DNA of 48,322 nucleotides from a virus: positions 1 to 48,322 of IMG/VR virus record IMGVR_UViG_3300036760_000253; one strand, 5' to 3'. The notes under the pieces were generated by a model. That model worked only from the letters and a program-made list of their open reading frames with translations, was not told where the DNA came from and ran no database searches. The position numbers and the translations under genes are program-made. The first letter of the stretch is position 1. Every line of letters begins with the position of its first letter. This document shows positions 16,443 to 23,698 of the stretch, one piece after another.

Positions 16443-16846
16443 TACTTAGAGAAACGGCCAGAGTCGTCACGAGGTTGCGGCGCATCTGCGCCACGGCCCC
16501 CCGTGCCCTTCTCGATGGCCTCGTGCGCACGGTCAGGCTTGAGAAGCCCGATACGTGCATCCTTGATGATGCCTGGGTCGTGCTTGAAAGTCGCGAGCCC
16601 GTTGTCGGGATCGGTCTGCTCGATCACCGGGTACTTGAGGCGACGGAGCGTGTCGGCAGGGATGTGCTCGGCGAGCTGCTCAGCCGGAACGCTTAGCCTT
16701 GACGCCAGAGCTTGCACGTGGGCTGCCTGCGCGGTTCGCGAAGCGGTTGCTCCAGGATCCGTTGCCTTTGTCTCGTGCAGTTTTCCCGACTCGTCGCGGT
16801 ACAGCCAACGATTCGCGTCCGGGTTGATCGGATCCTTCGACGGCAT
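16442..16846 (-). CDS. Unknown late protein (134 aa)
   Basis: ATG 16846; the stop TAG is built into the base of the following hairpin. The protein begins MPSKDPINPDANRWLYRDES and has a helical middle (AQAAHVQALASRLSVPAEQL) and a basic, polar tail ending RDDSGRFSK. The central region resembles helix-turn-helix spacing, so a small-terminase-like DNA-binding role is conceivable given its position three genes upstream of terL. I cannot confirm it. Confidence 0.6.
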   Translation of the reverse strand: MPSKDPINPDANRWLYRDESGKLHETKATDPGATASRTAQAAHVQALASRLSVPAEQLAEHIPADTLRRLKYPVIEQTDPDNGLATFKHDPGIIKDARIGLLKPDRAHEAIEKGTGGRGADAPQPRDDSGRFSK

Positions 16847-16891
16847 AGGTGTACACCTTCCCGAGTCCTCGTGCGTGGCTTTCCTTGCACA

Positions 16892-17140
16892 TCAGCGCGT
16901 GCTCCTGTGGCAGATGAGACAGAGCCATTCGACCAGCAACGGCTTCGAGTAGTCCTCGTGGTGCGCTTCGATCTCGCCGCCTGATCCGCAGCGTTCGCAC
17001 ACGTCGGGTCGTACTAGCAGGCCCTTCTTGATCGCGCGCAACACGGCCATCTGAGCACGATGCTGCTCGTTCTGCTTCTCGCGGTTGTTCGCACGCCAAG
17101 TGCGCATGTACTCGCGCATGTATGGCGCGGGACTAGACAC
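16892..17140 (-). CDS. Small HNH endonuclease (82 aa)
   Basis: The core is CERCGSGGEIEAHHEDYSKP (~48-67) followed by WLCLICH, with both zinc-binding Cys pairs and the catalytic HH present. The N-terminal half is a basic helical arm (YMREYMRTWRANNREKQNEQ). The start is probably GTG 17140, overlapping the previous stop by 8 nt, though ATG codons at residues 8 and 12 are possible. Compact free-standing HNH enzymes of this type behave as homing nucleases or packaging nickases. It lies between the SLOG cassette and the terminase cluster. Confidence 0.82.
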   Translation of the reverse strand: MSSPAPYMREYMRTWRANNREKQNEQHRAQMAVLRAIKKGLLVRPDVCERCGSGGEIEAHHEDYSKPLLVEWLCLICHRSTR

Positions 17141-17585
17141 CCTTCGGCTTCCTTCCCTTGCGCTTCGCGACCTTCTTCTTGCCGCGCTCTATCTTGAAGA
17201 CTTTGCAGCCCGTGTGCGGGTGATCGACGAAGTAGTCGGTCACGTGTGAGCTGATGTCGTGGAAGACGATCAGGCGCTCGCAGGTCGTGAGCAGCTCCGC
17301 GTCTCTCCAGCCGCGCGCTGCCGTTCCCCAATACGCCGTGTTCGACACAGCGAGCAGCGGCTCGATGCCGTGCTCTTCGAGAACGTCCCACGCTACCGAG
17401 ATCGCGTCGCCGCGCTTGCGCGCGCCACGGACGACCCACACGGTGTCGGCGGGCACGCGAGCGATGCCCTCTTCGAGCTTCTCTCGGATCAGGTCGGGCT
17501 CGGGGAACTTCGCCGCGACCACGATTCCAATGACGCCGGTCGGCTGCTCATAGTGATCGTCGAGGTGCTGCGCCCAGCCGCTCAC
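17133..17585 (-). CDS. Second SLOG-like Rossmann protein (150 aa)
   Basis: The start is GTG 17585, overlapping the previous TGA as GTGA; the frame is open further back but unlike a real protein. GVIGIVVAAKFP gives a first strand. DTVWVVRGARKRGDAIS and RDAELLTTCERLIVFHD follow the SLOG/YspA layout of strand, glycine loop, then a residue pair near a ligand pocket. The C-terminus is very basic (KKKVAKRKGRKPKG). It is directly downstream of a clearer SLOG protein, so the pair may form a heteromer or bind related nucleotides. Fold assignment is moderate. Confidence 0.6.
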   Translation of the reverse strand: MSGWAQHLDDHYEQPTGVIGIVVAAKFPEPDLIREKLEEGIARVPADTVWVVRGARKRGDAISVAWDVLEEHGIEPLLAVSNTAYWGTAARGWRDAELLTTCERLIVFHDISSHVTDYFVDHPHTGCKVFKIERGKKKVAKRKGRKPKGV

Positions 17586-18037
17586 TCTACGCCCGCCTTG
17601 ATGACTTCGAGCGGGATCTTGCGTCCCTCGAACAACTCGATCTCGAACGCGGTGCCGCGAGAGAATCCGTCCCAAAAGGCGACGGCCTCCTGCGCACGGT
17701 CGGCGAGCAGCCACGAGCGGAAGTGCAACGCTGCGGCGTAGGTCGCCCAGGTCGGATCGTGATGATGCACGATCTGGCCCCGACCGCGATGCAGACGCCA
17801 CTCATCTACGCCGTACGTGTCCTCGGTCGTGATGTCGCCCGAGAGCTTCACCGGCCGGAAGCTGATGACCGGCATCCCGAACTCCTGCGCCGTCACCTCG
17901 GCCACGGTCGATGCGCCTTCTGCGCCGCCGCTCACGAGGATGAAGGGGCCGTGCTCGTTGAACTTCTCGTTCACCTTGAGCGCGACTGCCTGCGCGTCGT
18001 GCCACTTGCGAGATCCGATGAACGCGATCTTCCTCAC
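17582..18037 (-). CDS. SLOG/DprA-like nucleotide-binding Rossmann protein (151 aa)
   Basis: GTG 18037 is chosen because it overlaps the HAD stop (GTGA), the coupling used by its neighbours. Residues 1-12 (VRKIAFIGSRKW) carry the GSR strand-loop, and LVSGGAEGAS near 37-46 is the second SLOG signature (GGAxGxx). Domains of this family bind nucleotides or nucleotide-derived ligands (DprA, LOG, YspA, and sensor proteins in defence systems). It is in a three-gene set with a HAD phosphatase and a second SLOG-like protein. Substrate unknown. Confidence 0.75.
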   Translation of the reverse strand: MRKIAFIGSRKWHDAQAVALKVNEKFNEHGPFILVSGGAEGASTVAEVTAQEFGMPVISFRPVKLSGDITTEDTYGVDEWRLHRGRGQIVHHHDPTWATYAAALHFRSWLLADRAQEAVAFWDGFSRGTAFEIELFEGRKIPLEVIKAGVE

Positions 18038-18396
18038 GTACGCGGGCGCTCCGACTGATCGCTCTCCTCGGGCCGATTCTCGATCAGCCACTCCACCTCG
18101 CGCACGACCTTGCGCCAGTCACCTCGGTACTCGACTGCGCGGTCGTCGATGTACGCGGAGCACCCCGGCTTGCCCTCGCCCGTCCAGACCGCGATGTTGA
18201 TGCCCTTCATCGTGTGATGGCCGAGCAGCTCCTCGATCTCGGCCATCCCGCCGGGCACCTGCGTGCGGCAGGTGTGCAGGATGATGATGTGTCCGGCGGC
18301 GCTGAGCTTGCGTAGCGCCTGCAACGCGCCGGGCTCGAACTCGCGCGTGCTCCACGAGACGAGCGTGCCGTCGAGATCGACGCCGATGGTGCTCAT
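18034..18396 (-). CDS. HAD-family phosphatase (120 aa)
   Basis: ATG 18396 overlaps the previous stop as ATGA and places the motif at the N-terminus. GVDLDGTL (5-12) supplies the catalytic Asp pair D7/D9, IILHTCR is motif II, and YIDDRAVEY is motif IV with the metal-binding DD. There is no cap domain of any size, so it is a minimal HAD such as polynucleotide or nucleotide phosphatases. It is coupled to two SLOG-like proteins, which suggests processing of a small nucleotide. The substrate is not readable from sequence. Confidence 0.82.
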   Translation of the reverse strand: MSTIGVDLDGTLVSWSTREFEPGALQALRKLSAAGHIIILHTCRTQVPGGMAEIEELLGHHTMKGINIAVWTGEGKPGCSAYIDDRAVEYRGDWRKVVREVEWLIENRPEESDQSERPRT

Positions 18397-18833
18397 GACT
18401 TGCCCGCCACGATCATCACGATGTCTCCGTCTCGGAACATGCTGTTCGGGCCGGTGTCGAGCACCGTGCCCACGCGGGGGAAGAGCTTGTCTTCCATCCA
18501 CTCGATCTTCGCGCCGCCGTGCTCGGTGCGCACCTCGCTCTGATTCCAGGGCTTCTCGTAGTGGACTGTCCACTCCGTCGCCTCGGCGAACCAGTCGTTC
18601 GGATCGAGATTGTCGGTGACGCGCGTGACGCGACCGACGATCTTCCCGCCGTTCGTGAAGATGTACTGCCCGCGCTGGAGCTTCGGGTCGAACGGGAAGC
18701 GGCGCGAGTAACGGCCGTGAAACGAAATCCGTTGCAGCATGGTGCTGAACTGCGACGTGTAGCGCGCCCGAGGGAAGTCGATGCCCGCCCAATCGTCAGG
18801 ATCGACGAGTGAGCCTGCGGACTGGAGCGCCAT
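18393..18833 (-). CDS. Truncated capsid-like paralogue (146 aa)
   Basis: Two blocks match the major capsid protein. YTSQFSTMLQRI corresponds to DTSQFTTMLMRV, and KIEWMEDKLFPRVGTV ... FRDGDIV corresponds to KVEWLEDELFPRLSSV ... FRANDIV. In the capsid protein the first two blocks are almost adjacent, while here ~75 residues separate them, containing a strand-rich insert with FTNGGKIVGRVTRV. The shell-forming remainder is missing. Start ATG 18833 (TAATG coupling). It may be a minor capsid or decoration protein built on the capsid N-terminal arm. Homology is by eye. Confidence 0.65.
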   Translation of the reverse strand: MALQSAGSLVDPDDWAGIDFPRARYTSQFSTMLQRISFHGRYSRRFPFDPKLQRGQYIFTNGGKIVGRVTRVTDNLDPNDWFAEATEWTVHYEKPWNQSEVRTEHGGAKIEWMEDKLFPRVGTVLDTGPNSMFRDGDIVMIVAGKS

Positions 18834-19138
18834 TACTGCGCTGCACCGCCCATGCGCTCCGACGGAGTGAGTGCAACGCCGCAGAGCTGCTTCGCCCACG
18901 GCGGTGCGTTCTGCGCGTCCGGCGGCTTGTTCGTGGCGTTGTACGGGTACTCGCCGAACTGCGCCTTGAACGCCTCCCACGTCGCGCGATCCCAATACGG
19001 GGGCCCCGCCGGGTCGAGGTTGAAGCCCGAGTTGCGGAGCTTCGCGTTCAGCCCGTCCATGTGGTCGATTGCCTGACCACGGCGCGCGAGCGCGAGCTGC
19101 ACATTGATGCCGACGAGGGGAGGGATTCCGGGAGGCAT
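18833..19138 (-). CDS. Unknown late protein (101 aa)
   Basis: It begins MPPGIPPLVGINVQLALARR, then a short helical region, then an aromatic Pro-rich stretch (DPAGPPYWDRATWEAFKAQF) and a polar C-terminus. No motif recognised. It is TAATG-coupled to the capsid-like paralogue, so the two products may be used together. Confidence 0.6.
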   Translation of the reverse strand: MPPGIPPLVGINVQLALARRGQAIDHMDGLNAKLRNSGFNLDPAGPPYWDRATWEAFKAQFGEYPYNATNKPPDAQNAPPWAKQLCGVALTPSERMGGAAQ

Positions 19139-19169
19139 GTGCTCGGCAGAGAGTGTACCTCTCTGTGTC

Positions 19170-19544
19170 CTAGTGCTTGTCCTTGGTCAGCGACACGAGC
19201 GTCACAGGCTGTCCCTGCGTGCTCGGAGTCGCCGGAGCGACGCCCAGCGTGCCAGTGTTGACTCCGGCCGAATCGCTGCCGTAGCGGTTCGCCCGCCATG
19301 CGTTGAGGTTCGCCAGCGCGACCGTCTCGGACGCCGCCTGGGTCGCTCCCTCGCCGATGAACTCGACGCGCGAGCCCGATGCGCCCGGCTGTCCCACAAC
19401 CTGCCCTTCGAGCTTCACCTGGAAGCGCGGGAGCGGGGCCTGTTGACTGCCCGGTGCCTGGGTCAGAACGCCACGGTCGAGGACGATCTCGACGTAGCCT
19501 GCGGTCGTTGCCGCTGAGATATTCGCAAGCGCGTTGCTCGCCAT
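19170..19544 (-). CDS. Small structural protein, paralogue of the 16036 gene (124 aa)
   Basis: The N-terminus SAATTAGYVEIVL and the VALANLNAWRANRYG block match the 106-aa protein at 16036-16356. Between them is a beta-rich, Gly/Gln-rich segment. The C-terminus is PATPSTQGQPVTLVSLTKDK. Size suggests a capsid decoration or cement protein. It stands four nt before the metallopeptidase stop, with its own GAGGTGA site ahead of ATG 19544. Confidence 0.65.
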   Translation of the reverse strand: MASNALANISAATTAGYVEIVLDRGVLTQAPGSQQAPLPRFQVKLEGQVVGQPGASGSRVEFIGEGATQAASETVALANLNAWRANRYGSDSAGVNTGTLGVAPATPSTQGQPVTLVSLTKDKH

Positions 19545-19548
19545 GATG

Positions 19549-20004
19549 TCACCTCTTCCGTTGTCTGTGTGAGCGAGAGTTCCTACTCACCCTTGCGTAC
19601 AGCCGCTCGAACCGTTCCGAGCCAGCAAGATTCTCTGTGGTGCGGTAGACGTGCATGAAGCCCCGCGCGTGATGCGAGGCAAGACTGCGCGGAAGGATCG
19701 CGTTCACGATGGCCCATTCCCACGCCGCCGCTTCGCGCTCCAGAACCGTGCCCGCGCTCCAGCCGTCTCCGGCTTCGCAGTGCCCCAGTTCGTGCATCGC
19801 GACCATGTAGGTCATCGGGGTCGTCGGCTTGTGCGACAGCAGTACAACGCGCTCCGTCTTCAACTCGTAGCACGGGTGCTGGATCGCCTGCCCCCATACG
19901 TCGCGCGGTCGGCCGAGATCGCCGACGTACACGACGGTCACGTCCAGCTCCTTCGCGAGATCGCGCACGTGCTCGCGCATTCGCCGTGCCGACGGAAGTG
20001 CCAT
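19549..20004 (-). CDS. Zinc metallopeptidase-like protein (HELGH, 151 aa)
   Basis: MVAMHELGHCEAGDGWS (residues ~70-86) contains HExxH, and E-R-E about 13 residues later (VLEREAAAWEWAI) could supply the third zinc ligand, as in small ImmA/IrrE- or SprT-like proteases. No signal peptide is present, so it should act in the cytoplasm or virion. Start ATG 20004 is TAATG-coupled to a tiny membrane zinc protein. ImmA-like enzymes cleave regulators; a virion-maturation protease is the alternative. Substrate unknown. Confidence 0.7.
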   Translation of the reverse strand: MALPSARRMREHVRDLAKELDVTVVYVGDLGRPRDVWGQAIQHPCYELKTERVVLLSHKPTTPMTYMVAMHELGHCEAGDGWSAGTVLEREAAAWEWAIVNAILPRSLASHHARGFMHVYRTTENLAGSERFERLYARVSRNSRSHRQRKR

Positions 20005-20165
20005 TACTTCTTCCCCCCGGTCATGCCCGAGCCGACGAACGGGCAATGATCCTCGTGCGTGTTCACTCCCCCGCAGTAGAGACACCTGATCTGCCTCAAC
20101 GCGAACTGATAAACGAGCCACAGCACGGCCATGCCAAGCATCAGCATGGCCGTGTGTGCGCTCAT
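20004..20165 (-). CDS. Membrane-anchored mini zinc protein (53 aa)
   Basis: An N-terminal transmembrane segment (AMLMLGMAVLWLVYQFA, residues 5-21) is followed by CLYCGGVNTHEDHC, a CxxC...HxxHC zinc site. The stop overlaps the metallopeptidase start (TAATG). Membrane-anchored mini zinc proteins are unusual in a structural operon. No family is recognised, and coupling to a protease makes a regulatory partner possible. Confidence 0.65.
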   Translation of the reverse strand: MSAHTAMLMLGMAVLWLVYQFALRQIRCLYCGGVNTHEDHCPFVGSGMTGGKK

Positions 20166-20169
20166 CGGA

Positions 20170-20577
20170 CTAGACGGCTTCCGAAGTCGTCCGCCAGATT
20201 TCGCGGTACTGAGTCGTCAGACCCGGCACCTTGCGAAACGCGATGGACTTGACCTTCGCCGTCGAGAAGGTCGCGATTGCGCCCGTGAGCGCGTACGCCG
20301 TGTCCCACACGACGGTGCCGAACGTGGTGATCCCCTTGAGGTGGAAGACCAGCTCGGTCGAGTCGTCGTCGTTCGTGGGGTTGCCGATCTTGAAGACCGA
20401 CGAGGCGCGGAGCTGGATCAGGAAGTCCGATCCGAGCGATGCGTCGATTGCGGTCTTCGTGGGCGAGACGGCCACTGTGGGCGCGCCTCCGTAGCCGAAC
20501 GCACGACCGGCGAGTGCATCACGCACGTCTCCGAGGGTCGTTCCGCCGTTCTTGCCCCAGCCGAAGCGGGTTGCCAT
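20170..20577 (-). CDS. Unknown late protein, beta-rich (135 aa)
   Basis: ATG 20577 follows a strong AAGGAGGG site. The N-terminus is TRFGWGKNGGTTLGDVRDAL. The middle is strand-rich (DFLIQLRASSVFKIG ... LVFHLKGITTFGTVVWDTAY), giving the look of a small virion protein such as a head or decoration factor. No catalytic motif. It is the first gene after the glycosyltransferase and could be a glycosylation target, but nothing in the sequence shows it. Confidence 0.6.
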   Translation of the reverse strand: MATRFGWGKNGGTTLGDVRDALAGRAFGYGGAPTVAVSPTKTAIDASLGSDFLIQLRASSVFKIGNPTNDDDSTELVFHLKGITTFGTVVWDTAYALTGAIATFSTAKVKSIAFRKVPGLTTQYREIWRTTSEAV

Positions 20578-20601
20578 ATCGTCCCTCCTTGAGGGTGAGT
20601 G

Positions 20602-22119
20602 TTACAGGTCGCGGTCGCGGTAGAGATCGCGGTGAACGATCACGAGATCGTCCTCCGGGTACGGCGTTGCGTCCGCCATCGCCGTACAAAAGTGTGCCAG
20701 CGCGCGCAGGGATTCTATGCGCTGCGGCCGGTCGAGGTATGCCTGGAAGAGCTGGTCGCAACCCCCAGGGAAATCTGCGCTGTGCTCGATCATCAGCACG
20801 CCGAGTCGGAAGCGCGAGTAGTAGTGCTCTTCGCTTCCTGCGTCGTCGAAGGCCGTGACGCGCAGCTCGTAGTAGCGCAGCGCCTCGTCCTTGTCTCCGT
20901 AGCCCTCGTACGCCTTGGCGAGCAGGAATGTGTTGCGCGCTACGTCGTGCCCGAGTTCGATCTCCGCGTTGAGCAGCTCGATGTCGCGCTGCACCTTCGT
21001 GTCACCGTGTCGCGTCCAGCCGTGATGCACGATGAGCGGCGAGCGCAGGTTGCCCGCAATCGGATCCGGTGCGCCCTCGGGATGGTCGAGCGCCGCGTGA
21101 ACGGTTCCCGTGAAGAGCCACGGGTAGCGCGACGCGATGAGGCGCGGCTGTGCGTAGTCGAGCTTGCCGTCGTAGTGCAAGAGGTAGGCGTCGGCCGTCA
21201 GCTCGAGCCAGTGCCAGTCGTTCGTGATGTCGCGCGAGTACAGCGTCTCGTCGGCGTCCATCATCAGGATGTAGTCGCCGCGCGTGCGCGCGATGGCGAG
21301 CAACTCGTTCCGGTTGTGACCGAAGTCTACCCACGGACGCTCGATCACCTGACCGGGCACGTTGTTCTCGAGCAGCCAGTCGCGGATCGCGTAGATCGTG
21401 TTGTCGGTCGAGCCCGTGTCCACGATGGTCACGTTGTCGTACATGCCCTTCGCCGACGCGAGCGCGTTGACGGCGGTGTGCTCCTCGTCCTTGACGAGCA
21501 TCGCCAGCGTCACAGTGCGCAGCGAGCGCGCGCGCTTGATCGAACGCCACTTGCCTGCGAACTGATCCTCCTGCTGCCAAAGGCGCGTGGAGTCGCTCGC
21601 GATGTCGAGGATCTCGTGTCCGAAGTCCACGCGCACCCACGGCGCGAGCGTGCCGAAGATGAAGTCCGCGTCGAGATCGAAGCGGTCGTCGTCCGGGAAC
21701 GCCTTGAGGTATCGCTCGAAGTACGGACGCCAGAGCCCGTTCGGGACGATGCTGCCGAGCCCGACCATCGCCAGATCGTAGTACCCGCACGACTCGATCC
21801 ACTCGTCGTACATATTCGCGACGATGCGGTCGGGCGTCTCGTTCGCCGCCGCCACGAGCCCGGCGTGATCCTTGAAGATCACATCGTCGTCCTGGAAGTA
21901 GACGAAGGGGCGGATGGTCTGACTCGCACCCTGGTACCGGCCGAAGACCTTGCGGTCGCGCTTCGTGCAGTCCGGGTCGGGGCACTGACACGCGCGCGCT
22001 TCGGCGGCGTTGTCGTACACGATCACCTCGCCGTACGGCAGATCGCGCACGATGCTCTCGACGATGCCCGGCTGGTCTCCGCGCGTGACGATCACGGCGC
22101 AGATGTCGTCGTAGGTCAA
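20602..22119 (-). CDS. Two-domain glycosyltransferase (505 aa)
   Basis: The start is TTG 22119, overlapping the TGA of the previous gene, with AAGGAG 6 nt upstream. Domain 1 (~5-190) has a nucleotide-sugar-type acidic motif YFQDDDVIF (74-82). Domain 2 (~200-330) is a GT-A family 2 enzyme: LVKDEE (208-213), VDTGSTDNT (233-241) and a DxD-like MMDADE (286-291). A C-terminal helical region (~380-490) looks TPR-like. It probably adds sugars in two steps. Glycosylation of capsid or tail proteins by phage enzymes is known in actinophages; position in the structural operon fits that, but DNA or cell-surface targets are possible. Confidence 0.85.
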   Translation of the reverse strand: MTYDDICAVIVTRGDQPGIVESIVRDLPYGEVIVYDNAAEARACQCPDPDCTKRDRKVFGRYQGASQTIRPFVYFQDDDVIFKDHAGLVAAANETPDRIVANMYDEWIESCGYYDLAMVGLGSIVPNGLWRPYFERYLKAFPDDDRFDLDADFIFGTLAPWVRVDFGHEILDIASDSTRLWQQEDQFAGKWRSIKRARSLRTVTLAMLVKDEEHTAVNALASAKGMYDNVTIVDTGSTDNTIYAIRDWLLENNVPGQVIERPWVDFGHNRNELLAIARTRGDYILMMDADETLYSRDITNDWHWLELTADAYLLHYDGKLDYAQPRLIASRYPWLFTGTVHAALDHPEGAPDPIAGNLRSPLIVHHGWTRHGDTKVQRDIELLNAEIELGHDVARNTFLLAKAYEGYGDKDEALRYYELRVTAFDDAGSEEHYYSRFRLGVLMIEHSADFPGGCDQLFQAYLDRPQRIESLRALAHFCTAMADATPYPEDDLVIVHRDLYRDRDL

Positions 22120-22460
22120 TGCTTCTCCTTGAGCCAGGCCGCCACATGGTCGGCCGTTACCTCTCCCTCGCGCGGTTCGTGCGGCTTCGCCAGCTCGGCG
22201 AGTGCCTCGTGCGTCATCGGTGCGCGTACCGGACGATCCTCGTACACGACGAGACCCGGCTGTGCCCGGCTCGTCAGCTCGACCTCGATCTCGACCTGCT
22301 CGTCTCGTGCAACCGGCACGGAGCGCATCCCCAGCTCCAGGCAGCGCAGCGCGCGCTCTTCGAGCGGGAGCTTGAGCAGCTCGGCGATGGATGCCTTGTC
22401 GAACGTCGCTGCCTCGTCGATCACGACGTAATCGACCCGGCCCTTCTTCGGCCAGCGCAT
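22116..22460 (-). CDS. Protein with Walker B-like segment but no P-loop (114 aa)
   Basis: VDYVVIDEAATFDKASIAEL (8-27) looks like a Walker B strand with catalytic Glu, but no P-loop precedes it within 114 residues. The protein ends with a helix (TADHVAAWLKEK). It could be a remnant or a regulatory subunit of an ATPase, or chance resemblance. ATG 22460 is coupled as TGATG to the upstream gene and its stop to the glycosyltransferase start. Confidence 0.55.
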   Translation of the reverse strand: MRWPKKGRVDYVVIDEAATFDKASIAELLKLPLEERALRCLELGMRSVPVARDEQVEIEVELTSRAQPGLVVYEDRPVRAPMTHEALAELAKPHEPREGEVTADHVAAWLKEKH

Positions 22461-22897
22461 CAGTTCACACGCTTACAGGTACCGCAGTAAACGCCGCTGC
22501 GGTGATGCATCCAGCGAGGGCACTGACCGGCGCTCGACTCCTGTTCGACGACTGCGGCGAGGCCGGACTTCTCCAGGCCGCGCTCGTGCAGCTCTGCTTG
22601 AAGCGGCGACAGGGGGGTCGCCCCTTGCGGAGCTTCCCCCTCATCATCGGGGCTCGTCCCGGATACGACGGCACCGGGTGAACCCTGATCGGCAGGTACC
22701 GCGTCGCTCGGTGTGCCAATGTTCGGGGGAACCGATCCGTGTCCCAGCACGAGAGGGAGAGGCTCAGGACTCGATGCGTCGTTCGCGAGCTTCGTCAGCC
22801 AGGCGCTCACTTGCCGGGGCCCACCGGCCGCCTTCTGCCAGCGCGCCTTCGTCTCGCCGGAGACCCTGATGTTGACCGTCGTGTCCTTGGCGCTCAT
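22460..22897 (-). CDS. Ribbon-helix-helix-like DNA-binding protein with C-terminal zinc site (145 aa)
   Basis: ATG 22897 is preceded by GGAGG 8 nt upstream, which decides against the longer frame. Residues 1-40 read AKDTTVNIRVSGETKARWQ then QVSAWLTKLAND, the strand-helix-helix layout of RHH proteins. A Pro/Ser/Gly-rich linker follows. The C-terminus (CPRWMHHRSGVYCGTCKR) is a compact Cys/His zinc-binding segment. It may be a late-operon transcription factor or a packaging protein. Confidence 0.6.
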   Translation of the reverse strand: MSAKDTTVNIRVSGETKARWQKAAGGPRQVSAWLTKLANDASSPEPLPLVLGHGSVPPNIGTPSDAVPADQGSPGAVVSGTSPDDEGEAPQGATPLSPLQAELHERGLEKSGLAAVVEQESSAGQCPRWMHHRSGVYCGTCKRVN

Positions 22898-22954
22898 TCG
22901 CTGCCTCCGGGTGTGCGCACGATAGCAGGTCTGTGACCTTCGGATCGACAAGCC

Positions 22955-23698
22955 TCACGTGCGTACATCGAGAGGCTCATTCTGCGAGGGGGCCCCATTC
23001 GTCTCGCTTGCTGCGCTGGCTGCTGGCGTTTCAGCTCCGTCTAGGGCAATCAGGGCCCCACCCGTTGTTACACGGGACTCCGACGAATCTGCGGGGGTGG
23101 CCCCGCCGTCCGGGGCGGGCGGCTCGACCTCGACGACACTGCCTGCCTGCACGAGGTCGATGCCCTCCTCCTCGATCTCATCGAGCAACCGAGCGAGCAA
23201 CGCCTGCCTCGTACGCTCATCCAGGTCGGACACGTCAGTACGCGACTCGACCACTACGTCGGCCAGCCATGCACGCAGCTCTCGAGCGGCCTGGTGCGAG
23301 CCCTTCTGTGCGTCGGCGGACAGGCGCTTGATGATCGAGGCGACTGGCACGGTCGTGCGCACGATCACGTCGTTCACGCCTGCGATCTCTGCGGCTTCCT
23401 GCTCCGCGTTCCGCACGCGTTCCTTCTCCCACCGTAGCCGTGCAGCCTCGCTCGGTCCCAACCCACCGAAGGACTGGCTCACGTCCTGCACCTGCGTCCG
23501 TTCTCCCTCTGCTTCCTCTCCTGGACTCGTAGGCACGTCATGGGCTTCTGTAGTGGCCGTCGCTGAGCCTGTGCGCACGTCCGGCACGAGCACAAAGCCC
23601 TGCCCCTCACACACGTCGCAGCCTGAGCCGTCACAGTCCGGGCACGGCGAGCGCACGAGCGTTACGCCGTCCTGCGTTACGCGCTCTTGCGTAGTCAC
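22955..23698 (-). CDS. DnaJ-type zinc-finger and helical protein (247 aa)
   Basis: GTG 23698 overlaps the TGA of the 68-aa gene (GTGA). CPDCDGSGCDVCEGQG (~19-34) matches the CxxCxGxGCxxCxGxG repeat of DnaJ-like fingers, though only one unit is present. A Ser/Glu-rich linker precedes a helical region (~85-205) containing EAARLRWEKERVRNAEQEAA and TRQALLARLLDEIEEEGIDL. A terminase small-subunit role is possible because no other is identified, but there is no HTH signature. Tail is Pro/Ala-rich. Confidence 0.55.
   Translation of the reverse strand: MTTQERVTQDGVTLVRSPCPDCDGSGCDVCEGQGFVLVPDVRTGSATATTEAHDVPTSPGEEAEGERTQVQDVSQSFGGLGPSEAARLRWEKERVRNAEQEAAEIAGVNDVIVRTTVPVASIIKRLSADAQKGSHQAARELRAWLADVVVESRTDVSDLDERTRQALLARLLDEIEEEGIDLVQAGSVVEVEPPAPDGGATPADSSESRVTTGGALIALDGAETPAASAASETNGAPSQNEPLDVRT

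Noticed and set aside
20599-22431. 610-codon plus-strand frame opposite the glycosyltransferase
   Set aside because: Repetitive Val/Arg/Glu composition, antisense to a gene with clear catalytic motifs.
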